Positions 62,346 to 64,000 of a stretch of 64,000 nucleotides of DNA are shown here, in pieces. Where the stretch lies: assembly GCF_901709675.1 (NCBI RefSeq), contig NC_051093.1, positions 10,054,053 through 10,118,052 on the forward strand. Direction: 5' to 3'. The DNA comes from Syngnathus acus. Its lineage: Eukaryota; Chordata; Actinopteri; Syngnathiformes; Syngnathidae. Below the pieces are notes generated by a model that had not been told where the DNA came from, did not search any database, and saw only the letters and a program-made list of their open reading frames with translations. A program made the position numbers and the translations under genes. Each line of letters opens with the position of its first letter. The stretch's first letter is position 1.

Positions 62346-62619
62346 ACATCAGCAGAAGACCGAGGGGAGGCCACGCTAATCACGAGACAAATAAACGCCT
62401 CCCTTAAGTAGATGCTTCCACTTTTCAGTTCTCGCTAGCTCAGTAGTTCATATACTTACTCCAGGGCGGCCTTTCTGCTCGTCCCTTTCACACCGCTGAC
62501 GTCCGTCCCATCTTCGCTTGAAGCGGGGAAAAAGCTCGCCTGGCTGACCCCAAAAAGCTGCCTTTGGTGTCCCCGCATGATTTTGAAAAAGCCATATTCA
62601 ATGTCTGTTACCCAAGTCT

Positions 62620-62870
62620 TTAAATGTCGAAAGGCAAAGAGCAAGAGGTTTGTCCTGGATCACCTGAAATGTCCCCCAATGCATGTCCCTAAATGCCTCC
62701 ATTTGATGTGTGTGGCTTTCACAATGCGCAAGCGTTGAAATGACCCCAAATGCCACCCACCTGTTGTCCCCACGTGGCTCCCTTTTATTCCGGCACCTCA
62801 AGTGTCATGTCCTCAAATGTCCATCCATGTCTCCGCATACGTACATATCCTTAAATGTCCCCAAAAGTGG
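62620..62870. repeat. loose repeats of AAATGTCC
   Basis: The motif AAATGTCC or a one-base variant occurs about eight times in 250 bases (for example near 62623, 62667, 62690, 62738, 62814 and 62853), with irregular spacing. It may be a decayed minisatellite. Confidence 0.5.
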
Positions 62871-64000
62871 CGCAACAGCAATTACAGAATGTCAACAAGT
62901 AAATAAGGCCAAGACTTCCATAATGCAGACAGACAGACAGCACAGCACATTCAATTCACATGGTAGCAAAAGCCTGAAATACACAATTTACCAATGAGCT
63001 CTTGGTGGTAGAAATAGACTTTGTCAGGATCTACATGATATGTACAGAAGGATGGACAAACGTGAAATCTCATTTTGTTAGTGCACACAAACCGTTTGCT
63101 AATGAAGTCCTGTGAGGAGATGATAACCCTATTTGTTTGGGAAAATCACTATATTATCGCCAACTGTCAATGTTTTAATTACATGTGAAGATTTTGTCAT
63201 AGGAACTGACTGACTGACTGACAGCTTCATCTTAATTACACCGCCGCAAACGTGCTGAAGCCCTAGCAACGTTTTTTGTTTTAGCTGTGCAGTGTGGCAT
63301 ACACACTCAGCGTAGTAGCTATTTATATTTGTGTACAATGAAGGATACTTAAGGCACATTCTTGGCATGAGCGAGCGAGCGAACTGAAGCATGGAGGGCA
63401 GCGAGGCGGCTCGTTAAAAACCCCTTTGGTCTGCAAGGTCGCGGCCCTGATTTTTTTTTTTTTTCCTGATCTTTTATGAGTGTTAACGCTTCAACACACG
63501 CACACAAACACACACACACACACCTTGGAAGTTTCTTGTACTTTTCTACCATTTGGAATGAGGCTGATATTGTTTCTTTAGGGTGAAATTCCAAACCCAC
63601 TTCCAGATCTGATCCAGATTTGGCAGCAATGTAAATGCGATATTGGAAGCAAGTATTTTGGCTCACCTGGAGGAAATGTGATTTTCTTCAGTGCACCCGA
63701 CTGTACCTTTATCTACGTATCTACTGTATACGTCTGTAGACAATGTGCTGAAGTGAGAAGAGCCAGGAGTAATCTAACTTGGCCTTGGCACTGCTTGGCA
63801 CTCATTGAGGAAGATTGATGGCTCTCCAGGCACAATGGCTGCAGGAGACAAAGATGGAGGCCAGGGGAGGATTTACAAGAGGGAAGCTGCGCAAAAAGAG
63901 CAATAGAGTGGCACTGAATGATAGCCGTAAAAGATGGAGGAATTAGAGAGTCAAATGTCACCGTGCGGAGGAGCTGACGTGATTGCTTCTTCCCTTTTTC
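62871..64000. other. gene-free region, right end
   Basis: No gene seen. A GACT run lies near 63207-63221 and an AC run near 63497-63522. The window ends without reaching the next gene. Confidence 0.5.

Overview
The window is vertebrate nuclear DNA, almost certainly from a compact ray-finned (percomorph-type) fish genome. Genes are split into many short exons joined by GT-AG introns that are often under 150 bases. The spliced proteins match well-known vertebrate families. AC, CT and CCTG microsatellites and fragments of fish dispersed repeats are common. Nearly all the genes have human orthologues on chromosome 17q (KCNH6, MAP3K3, LIMD2, DDX42, STRADA, RUNDC3A, FAM117A, SLC35B1), so this is a conserved 17q-like block. 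There is no bacterial or viral gene organisation. Exon limits were read by eye from splice sites, phase and family similarity. For nine of the ten genes with a complete reading frame here (map3k3 excepted) the exon lengths add up to an uninterrupted frame; map3k3 does so once four bases from its unplaced first exon are assumed.

Layout. 1-92 holds the first coding exon of an erg-type potassium channel (kcnh6-like, minus). 3863-7384 is map3k3 (minus). 12684-16467 is limd2 (minus). 17754-22397 is ddx42 (minus), head to head with strada (plus, 23665-27160). strada runs tail to tail into an intron-bearing rnf113 gene (minus, 27450-29551), which is itself head to head with rundc3a (plus, 30259-37885). 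fam117a (39038-42868), slc35b1 (43894-46707) and an ndufa4-like gene (47556-49065) follow on the plus strand. From about 49.2 kb to the end there is no recognisable gene. That 15 kb contains many AT-rich, homeodomain- and octamer-site-rich blocks that look like conserved non-coding elements, including a pair that are copies of each other.

The gene products act in MAP kinase signalling (MAP3K3), LKB1 activation (STRADA), pre-mRNA splicing (DDX42, RNF113), ER nucleotide-sugar/ATP transport (SLC35B1), the respiratory chain (NDUFA4) and neuronal signalling (RUNDC3A, KCNH6). They are neighbours by ancient synteny rather than by shared pathway.

The most unusual find lies inside the 5.4 kb first intron of rundc3a, on the opposite strand. 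It is a cluster of three small intronless reading frames built from 14-residue Gly/Ser/Thr repeats, with Gly at repeat positions 1 and 8 and a small-aliphatic-Gly step (AVG, AMG, ALG). Two of them are paralogues of exactly the same length (82 residues, about two-thirds identical) with start and stop at matching positions. The third starts directly after the stop of its neighbour, in the same frame (TAG then ATG). The repeat grammar resembles the beta-roll head repeats of bacterial trimeric adhesins. I do not recognise a described vertebrate family like it.
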